Source: Chamaea fasciata (Eukaryota; Chordata; Aves; Passeriformes; Sylviidae). From it: DNA of 64,000 bases. Positions 13,905 to 27,716 of this stretch are shown in pieces; position 1 is the first letter of the stretch, and each line of letters begins with the position of its first letter. Location: assembly GCA_029207755.1 (NCBI GenBank), contig JARCOQ010000002.1:40372244-40436243 (forward strand), written 5' to 3'. Below the pieces are notes generated by a model that searched no databases, was not told where the DNA came from, and saw only the letters and a list, made by a program, of their open reading frames with translations. A program made the translations under genes and the position numbers.

Positions 13905-14500
13905 GAATCATAGAGTGGTTGGGGCTGGAAGGAGCCTTGAAGATCGTTTAGTTCCAGCCCACCTTGCCATGGGCAGGGACACCTTCTATTCAACCAGGAT
14001 GCTCAGAGCCCCATCTAACCTGGTCCTGAATACTGCCAGGGATGGGACATCCACTATTTCTTTGAGTAACCAGTTCCATTGTTTCACTTCCCTCACAGCA
14101 AAGAATTTCTTCCTTATGTCTAATCTAAACCTCCTCCCTTTCAGTTCAAAGCCATTCCCAAATGTCCTATCACTATGTGGCCTTGTAAGAAGACCCCCTC
14201 CATCTCTCTTGTAGCCCCCTGTAGGTACCTGACGGTGTCTCTGAGGTCTCCCCAGTGCCTTCTCCTCCCCAGGCTGAACAGCCCCAACTCTCTCAGCCTG
14301 CTCCAGCCCTCTGATCATTTTCATGGCTGTCTCCTGAACTCACTCCACCAGGTCCACATCCTTCTTATGTTGAGGGGCCCCAGACCTGGATGCAGCTCTC
14401 CAGGTGGCCTTTTACAGGAGCAGAGGGGAATGGGAGAATCGCATCCCTTGTCCTGCTGGCTACTCTGCTTTTAAAGCAGCTGAGGATACTATTGTATCTA
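13905..14500 (-). mobile_element. CR1 LINE fragment, 3' end, minus strand
   Basis: Starts with the inverted CR1 3' terminus (aatcatagagtggttgg, then ggctggaaggagcc). It continues through the usual CR1 3' sequence: the stretch reading ccatgggcagggacacc, the accagttccat block and the ctccccaggctgaacagcccc block. It is 5'-truncated, as is normal for CR1. Open frames in it are decayed reverse-transcriptase or 3'-UTR sequence read in wrong frames. Confidence 0.9.
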
Positions 14501-17500
14501 AGGTTATTTTTGAAAATAAAATTATATAGTGTTTATGAATGGTTATTCCAAAATCAAACCATCCAAAAGGATGACCAGAAATACTATGGTAGTACAGTCT
14601 GATGGTGACACATGTTGTTCTGCTTTTTCATTTCTGTAACACAACCACGGACTTGACTTATGAGGGCCTCAGCTGTCTTGTGAATCAACCTGGAGTAACC
14701 CTTTGGAGTCAAATTAATTCTTGGGAGCAAATTCTGCCCCCTCCATCTACTGTAGGCCTATTCACCTTCCATCTGAAAAGAGATGGTCTGAGTCAGGAAT
14801 ACAGGCAGTGCATCATAGATATCATCAACTCTTGCTGATAACAAATAACTTCTTTCTCCACCCTTTCCCACTCGCTTGACTAGGGCTGTTTGCGGTCCTG
14901 GAGCTTAACCAGGGCAGTGAGATCAGGATCTGGCCCTCAAAGTCTGCAGCAGTCCTCACATAGCACCTGTGGGACCCAAAGATCCTGACTTCTTTATTAT
15001 GGTGCCTTCCAGGCTGTGAAAGAGTTCGCACCTCCTTTTGCTGAGGAAAAAGATTGTATTAAGTTATTCCTTAAGTTTTTAAGTTCGTGTTGCAAGGTTA
15101 ATCAAAACTAAAGTCCAAGGTTTAACAAAATGAGGAAAACTGAGCTAGGTTTTTATCTTCTGACAACTTCCTTCTCACAACCATTTTTCTCCGCTGTCTT
15201 TCTTTGCCTCTATGGATGTGATTCAATCTTCTGGTAAGTGATTTATACCTACTTATATTTTGTATAAGCTGGAGTCCACATCTGAGCCCTAGACTATTAT
15301 GGAGATGGCAGTGTGACAATAGATGGACCAAATATTTTAGGAAGAAAGTTGTTGTCAGTGTACTCGAAGACTGAAGAAAAATGCACTTCTATATAACTAG
15401 GGATAACTACCTTCTAACAGAGATTTTGTCCAGTCAAATTTATGCTTTGTCTCTAGTCACTAACAACTGGTGATGTGTGGATAAACCTTGTGCAAATGTA
15501 CCTGCAGTGCAGAAACAGAGGAGGGTGCATTCAGCTAATACATTTCAAACAGTGGCAGAAACCGAATGGACTGAAATCTTACAGAGAAATGAGTTAAAAT
15601 AATGCACTTCCCTGTAGCATAGAACAGTTTGTGAGCTCAGCCCCAATTCATTAAAAAATTTCAGCCCTTCCCAAACGTTTGGTTATTTTGCAAGTTTGAC
15701 ATAAAATAGTTTTATGCTACTGATGATATTTCAAAGCTACAGTACCCGAAATTTTAAAAGAAGCAAATTAAATATTTCAAGTCAAGCAAAATATTTCATC
15801 TGACTAAAACACCAGGAGATCTACAAAAGTTTTTTTGGATATTGATGCAAACGAGTTTATCTGTAATCTGATGTCCAAATGCAAATTTCTATTACTGAGA
15901 GACTTTAGGTGAGATATATTGCTCCAAACACTTAGTGCTGATCACCCTATCTGGTAATCTTACTACTAATGCAGCTACCCTGTTTGTAAATATTTGTAGG
16001 ATTTGATTCTTGGGCATTTGGATATTTTTCTGGGAATAAAGATGTACCTTTAAATATGCTCTTAATGTTTTGAAAAGGAAGGTACACAGTTTTTCTAAAG
16101 GGATCTAATTGGGACAATGGGTATTTTGACTGGGAAATTTAGGTTTGTATAACCAGTTCCTTGTTTTTGAAATGAGATGAAGGTGAATGGCAAAACTTCA
16201 AGAAGCTACGTCAAAACATGGCTTAAAAGCTTAGCATCTTGTGATCTTACAGGATCGTCCCTGTATATTAACAGGATTTACCTCTGGCATTGTCTTAAAC
16301 CATTAGGAAGGGTAGTCATTGCAAGACTAACATCACACAAAAGGGCAATTTTTTGGACAGTCAGCCCTAACTTGTATTCTCTGCAGTTCACTGTACTGGC
16401 TGCACTGACACCCTTTCTCTTCTATAGCAATTTCTTTTGCAATATTTGCATTTACCATTTGTTCTGGATGTACATACTGTGACTGAGTGTGTTTCATGGT
16501 AAACAAGTGTTTTTGTTTGAATGTTCCTCTGCTCAGCAGACCTAGAACAATCTTATTCCCTACTTTCTGCGTTGTTGCCAGGAGAATGCAATCTACAGAA
16601 ATTGGGACACATCAATTTAGTGGGTTTAAATTGAAATTTTGTGGAAGAAGAATAACAATCCTTTCATCTTCTACTTTTCCTAAAACCCTAGCTAGGCGGA
16701 AACAAAAAAAAAAAAAAAAAATATGCCAAAGGGTTGTTCATTTTCCAGTCCAGAAAATTCAATAGATGTGCAGCTGTGTTACATGAAACAGTGAAGCAAG
16801 CACTTCCTCCAATTAGGACCTAAACATGCAAAACCCTGTTCCCTCCTGAGAAGTCCCAGGACTTCTTGAGTTAACCAACATTTAGTGAGGATGCCAGCTT
16901 TCTGTAGTTGAAAGAATAGATTTCTGGGTTGCATTTCCCATTGTGAATCTCTTCACATTCTCAAATCAAATTTTCCAGCCCAGTTCCTCAACTCTAGATT
17001 TGATAAAGGTTACACAAACATGAGGCTAGGGAGTTCTAAATGAAGTTGTTATGGAAATGATCTCTATACAAACCTTCAGTGTACTTAGGCTTGACCATTA
17101 GGTTGCTAATGAATACATTCATTCTTCACAGCTTATTGAAGACAGAGGTTGCAAATTATGTTTGCTTCAAAACTGTTTACTTTGACTAATCTGAGTTTGT
17201 CAAGTGTGATTTGTCACACCGCTCACAGTGTGTGAGCTGTGCTTCCTGTGCTTGGCAGTGAAACTTTTGCATAATGCAGGGATCCAATTATGCTGAGTTG
17301 TGTGTTCAAAGTTGCAGAAGCTTAATTATGTGGAGCGTCTCATAAGGACTTTGTTGAACTCCAGGGCAATGAAGAGAGGTACTTTTTTGTTCTCTGATTC
17401 ACAGGACAGTTCATTAAAAATTACATTATTTTACTTTTCAGGTGTGCATCCTTGTTTGTGTGGGGTGAACTATTGCACAATGGACAGCAATTAATCTTTG

Positions 17501-18637
17501 AGAACTTACTGGAAGGAAGGATCAAGTAACTAATCAGTAATGCTAATTATAATGAAAACTTATACCTTTTGACAAATTTATAACAATGAACCGGAGATTA
17601 CCATTTTCTCTCTAAACGCGTTTAGTTTCTCATTTATGGTAAATTGCCATGACCTCATCTTAGATCTACAGGGTCACTGATCTTCACATTCTCAGTCTTG
17701 TTGAACCTACTCACAAAATAATATGGAAATGTCTTTCTTCTCGCTCTTTATATTATTCAATGAAATGAGTCACAGATTGTTGTCCCTCAGTCCTGTGTGG
17801 TTTATGTCACACCTCTATTCCTAGCAGCTCATCTTCACTCTTTTCACCTAGAACTTTTATTCAGTTGTTTCTGGGCAGTGTCTGAGATCCCTACAAGACA
17901 AAAATTCAGAAATTTCTAGAATGTTAAAGTTTTCCCAGTGGTCCCTCTTGGTTATTGCAATATTCCTCCCTATTTATTCTTCAAAATACAATTTATTCTC
18001 TACATTCTCCACCAGGCATTTAGCTTTATGCCAGTTGAATTTGCATACCTCCATGGGTTTGTGTGTGGATTTTTTTGTTTCATTTGGGTTTTTTTTGTTT
18101 GAGGTTTTTGTTTGGTTGGTTTTTGGAGTTGCTTTGGTTTTGTTTGGGTTTTTTTTGTTTGTTTTCTTTTGTGGATACATTGGAGGATGAATGGGCAGAA
18201 GAGTATGAATATGTTGGAGAGCTTCTCTCTGTCTGATTGCTACCTCAGTGTCTACAAGCTCATGAGCAAGGTAGCCCTCTAATCTTATCTGGTCACGTGT
18301 GCTTTTTCTACTGAAAAGAATGACAAACAAGCAGCACTAGGAAATGATTTATCCTGTCCTAAAATAAGCAATAGAAAATGCTTCAGTCACCTGAAACAAA
18401 CTGTAGAAAATATTAAATCATGGGTCCTGACTTCCTCCATAATGTGGATTATATCATCTATTTCTCATCATTAGTTCACAATTTTTTCCAAGATTGTGAC
18501 AGCTTCTATTTTCAGCTTCTACTACTGAAGCCACACTTTGAGAGAGCAAAGTGTTTAATAGCTACACAATTTCTTTGTAAAAGAAAAAAGTTGCTTATTT
18601 TCAACGGATTTTCTTGCCTACTTAGGATCATTTAGTT
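14501..18637. other. intergenic, no gene recognised
   Basis: AT-rich sequence with an A-run at 16705-16721 and a T/G-rich simple tract at about 18066-18172. No exon series or RNA gene recognised. Confidence 0.45.
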
Positions 18638-19315
18638 TGAAAAAGGTCATGAAGTACAATGATTAAGTCAGCACTGCTGTGTTCACCACTAAACCATGAC
18701 CCTAAGGACCATGTCTGTGTGTCGTTTAAACACCTCCAGGCCTGGTGACTCCACCACTTCCCCGGGCAGATTGTTCCAATGATTCACAATCCTTTCTGTG
18801 TAGAAAAATCTTCCCAATATCCAGACCTCCCCTGGTGCAACTTGAGACCATTTCCTCTCATCCTATTGCTTGTAGCCTGGGAGAAGATAGCATCCCTCAC
18901 CTGCCCACCAGGCAGCTGTAGAGAGTGATGAGGTCCCCTTGAGCCTCCTTTTCTCCAGGATAAACATCCTTAGCTGTCTCAGCTGCTCCTCACAGGACTT
19001 GTGCTCTGGGCTTTTCCCCAGCTCCGCTGCCCTTCTCTGGACACTCCAGCCTCTCAATGTCTTTCTTGCAGGGAGGAGCCGAGAACTGAACACAGGATTT
19101 GATGTGTGGCCTCAGCAGTGCCCAGTACAGGGGGACGGTCACTGCCCTGGTCCTGCTGGCCACACCATGGCTGATCCAGGCCAGGATGCCATCGGCCTTC
19201 TTGGCCACCTGGGGACACTCTGGATCATGTTCAGCTGCTGGTTGCCAACACCCCCACGTCGTTTTCCACTGGGTAGCTTCCCAGCCACTTTTCCCCAGGT
19301 CTCTGGCTTGGGGAA
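18638..19315 (-). mobile_element. CR1 LINE fragment, minus strand
   Basis: Contains CR1 landmarks in inverted order: the 'ccaccactaaaccatg' segment, the 'ctccaccacttcc' segment, 'gaggtccccttgagcctcc', and 'ttggccacctggggacac' further 5' in the element. About 680 bp, so longer than the other copies here, and a different subfamily from the copies at 13.9 and 21.1 kb judging by its sequence. Confidence 0.9.
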
Positions 19316-21142
19316 GTTTGAGACTTACTCATCTGGTGGTTTTAATTCCATTCTTTGTCACTAGAAGCTACTGCCAGATGTAATTTCACCAACGTTATTT
19401 CATCTCAAATCAGCCTCTTCCATTTTAAAGCTTATCATCCATTCCTTCTCTCTTTCTCTTCCTACAGGCTCTTTAGCAGTTGCCACACTAGCCACAGACT
19501 CCTTAAACAGATAGATGTTCTCAAGTTTCCTATCCTCTTTATCTGCTTGTTCTGATAGCCAAAATATTGACATTGTTAATGGGCAATGAAGTAAATGAGA
19601 AGGCATGTCTTCAGATGCAACATTCTGTTGTTAAAGCATTTCTCCATGGAAATGAAAATAAATACTAGTAGTCAAAATGTTAAATTGACCTAGCACTTGA
19701 ATTTTTTGATTCTTTGCTAGTAGTGAAGGATAGCACACAGGAAATACTTAAATGATGCATTTTACTTCAATCACTTTTCTTTTTTTCTCCTCTAACAGGG
19801 CATTTTGGAAACTTTTGCATTGCTTGATAGTTCCTATTCTACAGGGAATATAAAGGTGAGGCAGAACCTTGTATTAAAAAAAAGGTACCCTAATATGTTA
19901 CATGTTCTGTAAGTTTCTCAATACAGCATGCTGAAGGTCACTCTTAACAGACAGTTGTTTATGATTCAAACAATAGACAGATTATATCTGTTTATTTAAA
20001 GTCTCAGATAAGAAGAAACAAAACTACATCCTTTTCCTTTTGTCTGTTTTGGACACAGACGAATTTGAAAACCTTCAGTGGCTGATGAAGGTCTTAGAAC
20101 TTTATGAAGATCAGAGAAACTTCTCAAAAACCTTCATCAGATACAAATGTACATAACTTAACACTGAAGAGGCGTCCTGTTGCCTTTTCCTGGGTGTAGG
20201 ATTCTGTGCTCAGAGGAAAGTTCAAAGTAGGAGAAGGAAATTACTTCTCCCATAAAGCATACTCAACTAGAGATTGCCTTTTTTTTCCTTGTGGCTGGTA
20301 CAAATGGATCAGAACATCCTGTTTCTGCTGGAATTAAAAAAAATTTCTTTTTGCTTTCAAGAATGAAATGTATAATATTTACTACATCCATTTCTGAAGA
20401 ATACAACAGTTTTCTCCCAGACTACTAACAGGATCAAGGTTAGTTTTACCTGAGGACTTGGAATGATCATCTCTAAGTGATGCAAAATAAATGAAATCTT
20501 GAATATATTTGTCCAAACATTAAAGTTAGTTGCCAGGGCAGGGCCTATTGTTTATGTGTTTTGCCTTGTGCTTTCCAGTGGCTGTCACTGGCAGTCATGG
20601 AGACCTTGGATCACGTCATCTAAGGTATTGTCATCTGTATCTTAAAGCCAATGTCAGTTTTGCTGGAGATTTTCAGTGGGGCCTGGACTTCAATGCTAGA
20701 TTGTGTTCTTCACATTTCTTTGTGCTTGCTTAGATTTGCACACTAAAGTACTTTCAGGGAAAACAGCAAGACTGCTTTAAGGAAGCATATTTTCTCTGTG
20801 TGTGAGAATTTGCAGAACTGAATTCTTTCTTAGAAATCAGTTCTGCAAAATTCCCCTACTTGAAAATGCAGGTAAAGAGAGGTGTGTGTGAGGAGGGATT
20901 TGCTAGGTTTGGCAGCCTTTATGGCTTCCTCAAATTTCACATTTCCTTTCAGAATGAAACCCTTGGCTTCACAAACATTAGCTTTGTATTAGCGTTCTAT
21001 CCACCCATTAAGGCATCTTCGCATTTCCGTATTAAACCTGGTGATGCTGTTGGCAGCAGGCCCTGTTGGGTAATGTGAAACATGCTTTCATGCACAAGCG
21101 CAGAACTGTAAATTGGAACTAATTCATTCATGCACGTAGATT
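19316..21142. other. intergenic; one cryptic exon-like segment
   Basis: No gene established. A 57-bp segment at 19799-19855 has a strong pyrimidine tract plus AG before it, a GTGAG donor after it, and one open frame of 19 codons. In isolation this can arise by chance. Confidence 0.4.
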
Positions 21143-21545
21143 CACAGAATCAGAGAATGGTTTAGGCTGGAAGGGACCTTAAGGAACATCTGATTCTGAC
21201 TCCCTGCCATGGACAGAGACATCTTTCACTAGACCAGCTTTCATCCAAACTGGCCTTTAACACTTCCAGGGATGGGGCATCCCCAACTTCTCTAGGAAAC
21301 CTCTGCCTGTGTCTCACCACCTTCACAGTAAAGAATTTCTTCCTAATATCTAATCCAAAACATCTTCCTTTCAGTTTAAAGCTATTCCCCCTTTTTCTAT
21401 CACTACACTCCCCTGTGAAAAGCCCCTCTCCAGCTCATTTGCAGGTCCCCTATAGGTACTGGAAGGCAGCTATTGTGCATCCCTGAAGCCTCCCCCAGGC
21501 TGTACAACCCCAAGTCTCACAGCCTGTCTTCAAACCCTCAAGGGA
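21143..21545 (-). mobile_element. CR1 LINE fragment, 3' end, minus strand
   Basis: Begins with an inverted CR1 3' terminus (ttcacagaatcagagaatgg, then ggctggaagggacc) and runs through the 'gaatttcttcctaatatctaat' and 'ccccaggctgtacaacccc' blocks. 5'-truncated and moderately diverged. Confidence 0.9.
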
Positions 21546-24500
21546 AAGTGGTAGTCCAGAAATGCTGTGATTTTGGTATGTGGGCATTTCAGAGGTACTT
21601 GCTTTTGAATGGGAAAGTTGGAATAGCACAACTCATGAGCAACAATGTGCAAATTAACCCTTGAATTTATCAGTTTCTAAACTTGAAGTATGGGTGCATC
21701 ACAGGGGGGTACACCATGGCTGTGATCAGGGAGAAATACAAAGCAGAACATATCTGCAGTGTGTCTTGGGGAAGAAAAGAATGCAAAATTCAGTAAGTTT
21801 AAAGAGTGAGGACAAAATTATGCCATCCTCTTGAATACCTTTGAATGACTTTTCTTTCCAAAGTTTGTCACTGTAGCAGCTTGCATGGTATGGCAGAAAT
21901 ATCTGTGGGGTAAAGAAAACTCTCAAAGTTGATGAAACAAAGTGTTATACAGTATATTTATCCATACCTTGTAGAAAATAAGACAAATTCATAGAAGACA
22001 AAGAAATCTAGAAGTTTAGATGAAAAAAAAAAAAAATTGAAGTTTTGACTAAAGGAAGACATGGCACTGATACCAGTGATATCTCCATGCACATTAGTGA
22101 TAGCTAAAATTGCTGTAATTAAAAACTGTAGCCTACAGGTATTTATATGCCGGAGTTTGTTGGTAGTCAAAGATGATTCATCTTCACTATGTTGCAAAGT
22201 ACCTGATAACTACATTATTTTAACACACCTATAGCTTACTTCCACAGATGTCCATCATATATTAAGCTGGACTTCACTAGTTTCCTTCACTGTCATCTTT
22301 ACTGCTGTAAATCTGCTGAATTTTGATAGAATAGGTTTTTTACTTTCTGCTCTAGAACAATTTTGTGTAAAAAACCTATGTAATGCGTGAACAGCTATTA
22401 ATTTCACAACTGAAGTCTAAACTACTGACGGTTGACAGCAGTGTTTGCATCTTTGCAATGAAGAGAGAACATGATTATTTTATTCAAGTACATATCAGGG
22501 ATTAAACTGGAGGGAAGACAGTTGAATTTATGGGATATAGAAATTTCAGTGGAAAAAACCCCAGAGAAATGCCAGGCAGGTCTGTCCCAAAATAGACCTT
22601 TCACTCGTGTGAACATGAGCTCGGCACCTTCATTGTGTCTTGGCTTTCTAGACAGGAGTGTGCTGTCCTGCAGCTCGACCAGAGAGAGAGAAGAAATATT
22701 GAAGAGAGGGCCAACACCAAGTGCCAGCGCTCACCTGGGACTGTGCAGAGCCTTTTTCTGGTACCTGAGTGGAGGTGGATTGCACAGGGCTCTCTTAATT
22801 TTTTCCGAGTTATGCAACTTTGTACTTTTCACGAATAACAGAGGAGCCATTATTGTAAAGCACAGGCAATGGGAAACTTCAAAACAAGGAAAACACAGAC
22901 ATAATAGATTTATTGTGCTGTAATTTGGTTACATAAGCATGGTACAGCACATGTAAAGTTACTATAAATTATGTGTGGGAACAAGGTTTTGGGATCCTGG
23001 ATTCCCCAAGTCTTAAGTCTCGGGGGAAACCTCTGATCCCTTTAGGCCAGTGATAAAAATCACTGATTTCAGTAAGTTCTTCCCTTCAGGTCTTTTTGCC
23101 CCGTTCTCATCAGCTATGTATCACGACCCATAGAGAAAGAAGGTGAAGAGTTGTTTCATTGTAACCTTACCCAAAATCGCCTATCAGTATGGAAAAAATG
23201 TAACTCAAGTAGACTGTCACAGTTTCTTTTTTTACCCTTCAGAAACTATGAGTACTTAAAAAGAACACATGTTTCTTCAAAGAGACAATTAGGAAAGGCA
23301 TTTTTTTTTTTCAATAAGCAAGAATCCATTATCATGCTGAAAAGAGTGGTGGTAGATGGGACCCTTTTTCAGAGTGAAACAGTAAAAAAATTTCACCTTT
23401 CTAGACAACTTATATAATGTTTCAGAAGATTTCCATTGATGACATTAAATAAGCTTATTGCTATTTTCATAAATCATGCATATTAAAAACCAGAACCTTT
23501 TCCACGTTCCTTCTGCAACAATGTACCAGGGGAAAAGGTATTCTTATTGTGCAAGTCTGAATGTTTCATAATATTTTCCTTGATTCAAATATTTTAATGT
23601 GAAAATAAATGGAAAATCATTGTATCTGTATGGTTCAGATCTGATATGTTATGTTAAAATTCACAAAGTTGCACTGAAAACCCCAACAAGAAACATTACA
23701 TTACAAAATATAATTAGCTTCTAATATACCATTTAACTTTTGATAAGAAAATTACCATTTTTGATGGAACATTAAAATTCAGTTAGCTCTCAAGTTTCTT
23801 GTTATATTTACAAGTCCATGCAAAAATATTTAAATATTATGATTTAAATGCTATGATTTTATGAAATACAAGAATTATGGATGTGAGCTAAATGTTTACT
23901 TATAAGTCCACAAATAAATATGTTTTCTACTGTGATAATAATGTCACTTAGGAAATGCATTTTGATAATTTCTGATTATAACATGTTTTATTTTTCATTT
24001 TAATGTTTTAACATGTTTTATTCAATAACCTAGAATATGTACAAAAATCAAATCAATTATTTAGTGCGTATGACCCCAGAAGTAGTTCTATTTTCATCCA
24101 CAGAGTAATTATTCCTCTTCTTTCTCTACCCACAAGGACAAAATCTGATTAATTGTCCTGTTTTCTTTGTCTGAGGAGATTCCATTCTGGTGGACAGATT
24201 GTGGTATGACTTCTCCAAATTTTCATCTGAGAGATGTATTACTGAAAATAATCAGACTCTCAGTCTAAGATCTTGATGTCATGGAGAATTCATCTGTTAA
24301 AATGGCACCTGCTTTTATCCTGGGGAAAGTAGTCTGCCTTTATCTTAGCCAGTCTTTTATGGACACTGATGCACAGAGTTACTGTACTTGCTTATGGTTT
24401 TGTGTCTTTGAAAATGTGTCTTAAACTTTTGACAATGGCTTCCTCATGTGTTTATCCTGATTTACAGCATTGCTCACTGATGTCTGCTAAGTTCAACAAC

Positions 24501-25899
24501 AGCGATAGATGTCTCCTTTTATCAGCATGTTTGACAAATCGTGTTTTCACTTTTTTGCTTTAAGTACAAGAGATAAAAAAGATTTTGCTTTTCACTGGTG
24601 GAAGTGGAAAATAAAGGAATGTGTATCTAAGACACTCATTTGGATGTGCAAAACTGAAGGCTATGTGAAGCAGGAAAAGATTTGTCCCAGTTTTGGGTCA
24701 TAGATTTTTTTCCTCTTGGTTTTGTTCTGAAGTAGACAGAAAAGGAAGATATATCCACAAGAAGTAGGGCAAAAGACTAAAAATCATTCAAGGAATTGCA
24801 GATACCAGCCTTGAAATATGTTTGTCTTCTGCATAGGTTCCACAGTTCTGAGGGGAGGCATAACAGCTTTATGTTCCACTTATACCTAGGTCTCAGGCAC
24901 TCCTGGGGATCAAAATGGCTTATTCCAGCTATTAGTAAAAGGAATAAAAGCAGCAAAGTTCTTGCTTAAATTGCTTTGGGTGCAAATATCTTAAACATTT
25001 GCAGTTTCTCTGCAACACAGGTCCATTGGCCAGTCTTCTGAAGTATCTTGGATAAAACAGTTTCTGGTAGAGAAAATTTGTGATTGGCATAAAAAGGCAC
25101 AAAGGAAGGAACACAAAAACTAAAACTGTTTAAATACTTTTTTTTTTTTACAGTGCAAACAGCTGTGACTACAGAACAGAACAACAAGAAAAGGCACCAG
25201 ACTTCATTCACATCCAAACTTTAAACTATGATTCCTCAGTGTTTTAATGAGTGATATGCAAATCCTCTACCACTGTTTTCAGCTAAATAAATGTGCAGTT
25301 ACTGTGTTAAGTCCCATTTATAAGATCACACAGTAAGTTCTATCAAAATAATAATGGAGAAGTGGTGAGTGGTTTTTGTTCTGTCATCACCTTCTCCTTG
25401 ATGAAACCAGAATGTGTTGATAAAAGCACAGGCTGAAGAGGCTGTAGATTAAATTCCAAAATAAGATACTGGATGAGTATGAATATTTGGTTCTTTGCTC
25501 ATCAGTCTTGCATAGGACCACTTAAACCACAAGATGGTTCTTCCTCCAGAGAGCTTGTCTCCAGTATATTTTTCTGGTTCTTTTGGGAAAGGAGATGGTT
25601 AGTCACAGCTTCTTCAATGGTTTCCCTGTAAATGCAGGTCTTTGAGAAGAGGCTAGAAAAGGTTTCTTATTGAATTCCATTATAATAGATTCTACATAAA
25701 AGAAAAGTAAAAATATTCTGTGTCCAGGAGTTTCTGAGGTGGGACTGAAGCTCTTTGAAATACCAACTCTGATTAAATAAAGATGTATTTATTGGAATAG
25801 TGTTATATTTCTAGGCTGAGTTGTGGCATTCCTCATTGTGCTCTGTGTTTGCATAAAAGAAAAAAAAAGGATCAACCCTGTTTCTGGACCTTATGGTCC

Positions 25900-25901
<2 letters not shown>
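21546..25901. other. intergenic, no gene recognised
   Basis: Very AT-rich between about 23400 and 24100. Small open frames only, without recognisable domains. Poly-A and poly-T runs of 10-14 bases occur. No gene seen. Confidence 0.45.
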
Positions 25902-25946
<45 letters not shown>

Positions 25947-26065
25947 CCTTCTTCCCCCATCTGATGTTCTGCTGACTACTGCTATAGCTACCACTCTAGG
26001 ATCTGGTTTTTGTAATATTGATCACATTTTCCTTCTCTCTGCATATTTATAGAGCTTTGGACCAG

Positions 26066-26095
<30 letters not shown>
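25902..26095. repeat. T45 run and A30 run flanking about 119 bp
   Basis: A run of 45 T (25902-25946) and a run of 30 A (26066-26095) bracket a 119-bp unique segment. Both runs directly follow a related short motif (ggtccag before the T-run, ggaccag before the A-run). The runs could pair as a long hairpin. Run lengths in an assembly are uncertain. Confidence 0.9.
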
Positions 26096-26099
<4 letters not shown>

Positions 26100-26773
26100 G
26101 AAAATCCTTAAAAATTAGGAAAATGGAAAAAATGAGAAAGGAAAAAGGAATTGTTCATTAGAGGAACTGTGAATCTAGACCCTTCCTGGGGGGTCCTTTA
26201 CCTAACCTTAGCCTGTTTGTTAACAATATGTTTCAAACAGGACAGAGAAATTCACTCTCATGCATCTTTAATTTACTCTCACAAATTAAAAACCTTGGTG
26301 AATAATTTCTGGGATTGAGCTTCATACTTGCCACATCCTGTCTGCATTCATGAAATGCCCCCACTGTAGGCTGACATGTCTGTTGGCAAAACCACGTGAT
26401 TGATGTTGAGTCACTGAGAAGAGTTTCATAATCACCCCTAGACAGAGCTCTGAGAAACAGTTCCTCTGTGGAAGGGTGTGAGATGTGACTCCCAGTGAGC
26501 ACCATCAGCTGTTGACTGATCCCCCTGAACATCTGCAGAACTTGTCTTGTGCTAAATCCATGTCAGTAGCTATTGCTGCCTGCCACAGGAAAAAATTGTT
26601 TGCCTGACTGTTACCAGCCTTTCAGCTTTCTCATGCTCTAGCAAAATTATTTACATTTTGAATAAAGGTATTTAACAGTTAGATAATTAACTATTGAATC
26701 ACTAAATTACTTCTTTTGAGAAAAAAAGGTTTTCTGTATTTTATAGAGGTTTCATTACTATTCATTATCATTT

Positions 26774-27090
26774 AGGTTGTAAAACACCTGCATGATCATG
26801 AAGCCCAACTGTTTACCCAGCACTGCCAATTTTACCACTAAATCGTTTTCTTATGCTCCACATCTTAACGTCTGTTTAAACACCTTCAGGGATAGCCATT
26901 GCTTCACTTCCCTAGACAGCCTTCTCCAGTGCTTAGTAACACCTTTCCATTAATACAATTTTCCTGCTATCCAGTAGAAACCTTCTCTGGCACAACCTGA
27001 GGCCATTTCTCTTGTCCTATCACTTATCACCAGGGAGAAGAAACCAAGCCCCAGCTCACTGTGACCTCCTTTTTTCATTGCAGTGGTGGC
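26774..27090 (-). mobile_element. old CR1 LINE fragment, minus strand
   Basis: Diverged CR1 sequence. Recognisable blocks are 'aaacaccttcagggatag', 'cttctccagtgctt' and 'cacaacctgaggccatttct', followed by 'gtcctatcact'. Older than the copies at 13.9 and 18.6 kb judging by divergence. Confidence 0.75.
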
Positions 27091-27442
27091 TCTCCCCTTG
27101 CCAGTGTGCCTCAGAGACTGAGCTTACATCATGAACTAACACTGAAATCTGAGTTACCCCAACTCCAGCTTTAGCAATACCTGAGCTGTTGACACACAGT
27201 GCCTAAAGGCAGCACAGGGTTGGCTATCTGGGTTGCACTATGTGTAGCACCTCCCTACATTCATTGTCAAACAGCCCAAATTAACTGTCAAATCAGTTCT
27301 AAAATACTGATGTCACTACAAAACTAACATCCCTGCTTGCCCTTGACATTCATGGAGTCAGCATGAGCTACTCACCTCTTTGTTATGGTAGATCTCATGT
27401 CAAAATAAACATGAAATAGACTAGATTAGGCAAGATTACGCT

Positions 27443-27716
27443 AGAACAGTTCAGTTGGAAGGGACTTACAGTGATCATCCAGCCCAAGTGCCTGACCACT
27501 TCATGGCTGATCAATAGTTAAAACGTGTTACTAATGGCATTTCCCAAATGCCTCTGAAACACTGACAGCCTTGGGACATCAACCACCTCTCTAGAAAATT
27601 CTAGTGTTTGACCACACTGTCATAAAGAAAGGTATCCTAATGTCCAGTCTGAACATCTTTTGGTACAGTTTTGAACCATTCCCCTGTGTCCTGTCAGCAG
27701 ATCCCAAGGAGAAGAG
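27443..27716 (-). mobile_element. old CR1 LINE fragment, minus strand
   Basis: Starts with a degenerate inverted CR1 3' end (agttggaagggacttacag) and continues through 'tggcatttcccaaatgcctc', 'catcaaccacctctc' and 'aaccattcccctgtgtcctgtc'. Fragmentary and diverged. Confidence 0.75.

Noticed and set aside
13694..14474. Several overlapping 99-112-codon frames
   Set aside because: They are in a CR1 fragment, in frames that are not the CR1 reverse-transcriptase frame.
17974..18330. 118-codon minus-strand frame rich in K, N and T
   Set aside because: Produced by the T/G-rich simple tract at 18066-18172.
18863..19383. Frames of 72-141 codons on both strands
   Set aside because: CR1 fragment; overlapping frames on both strands without domain structure.
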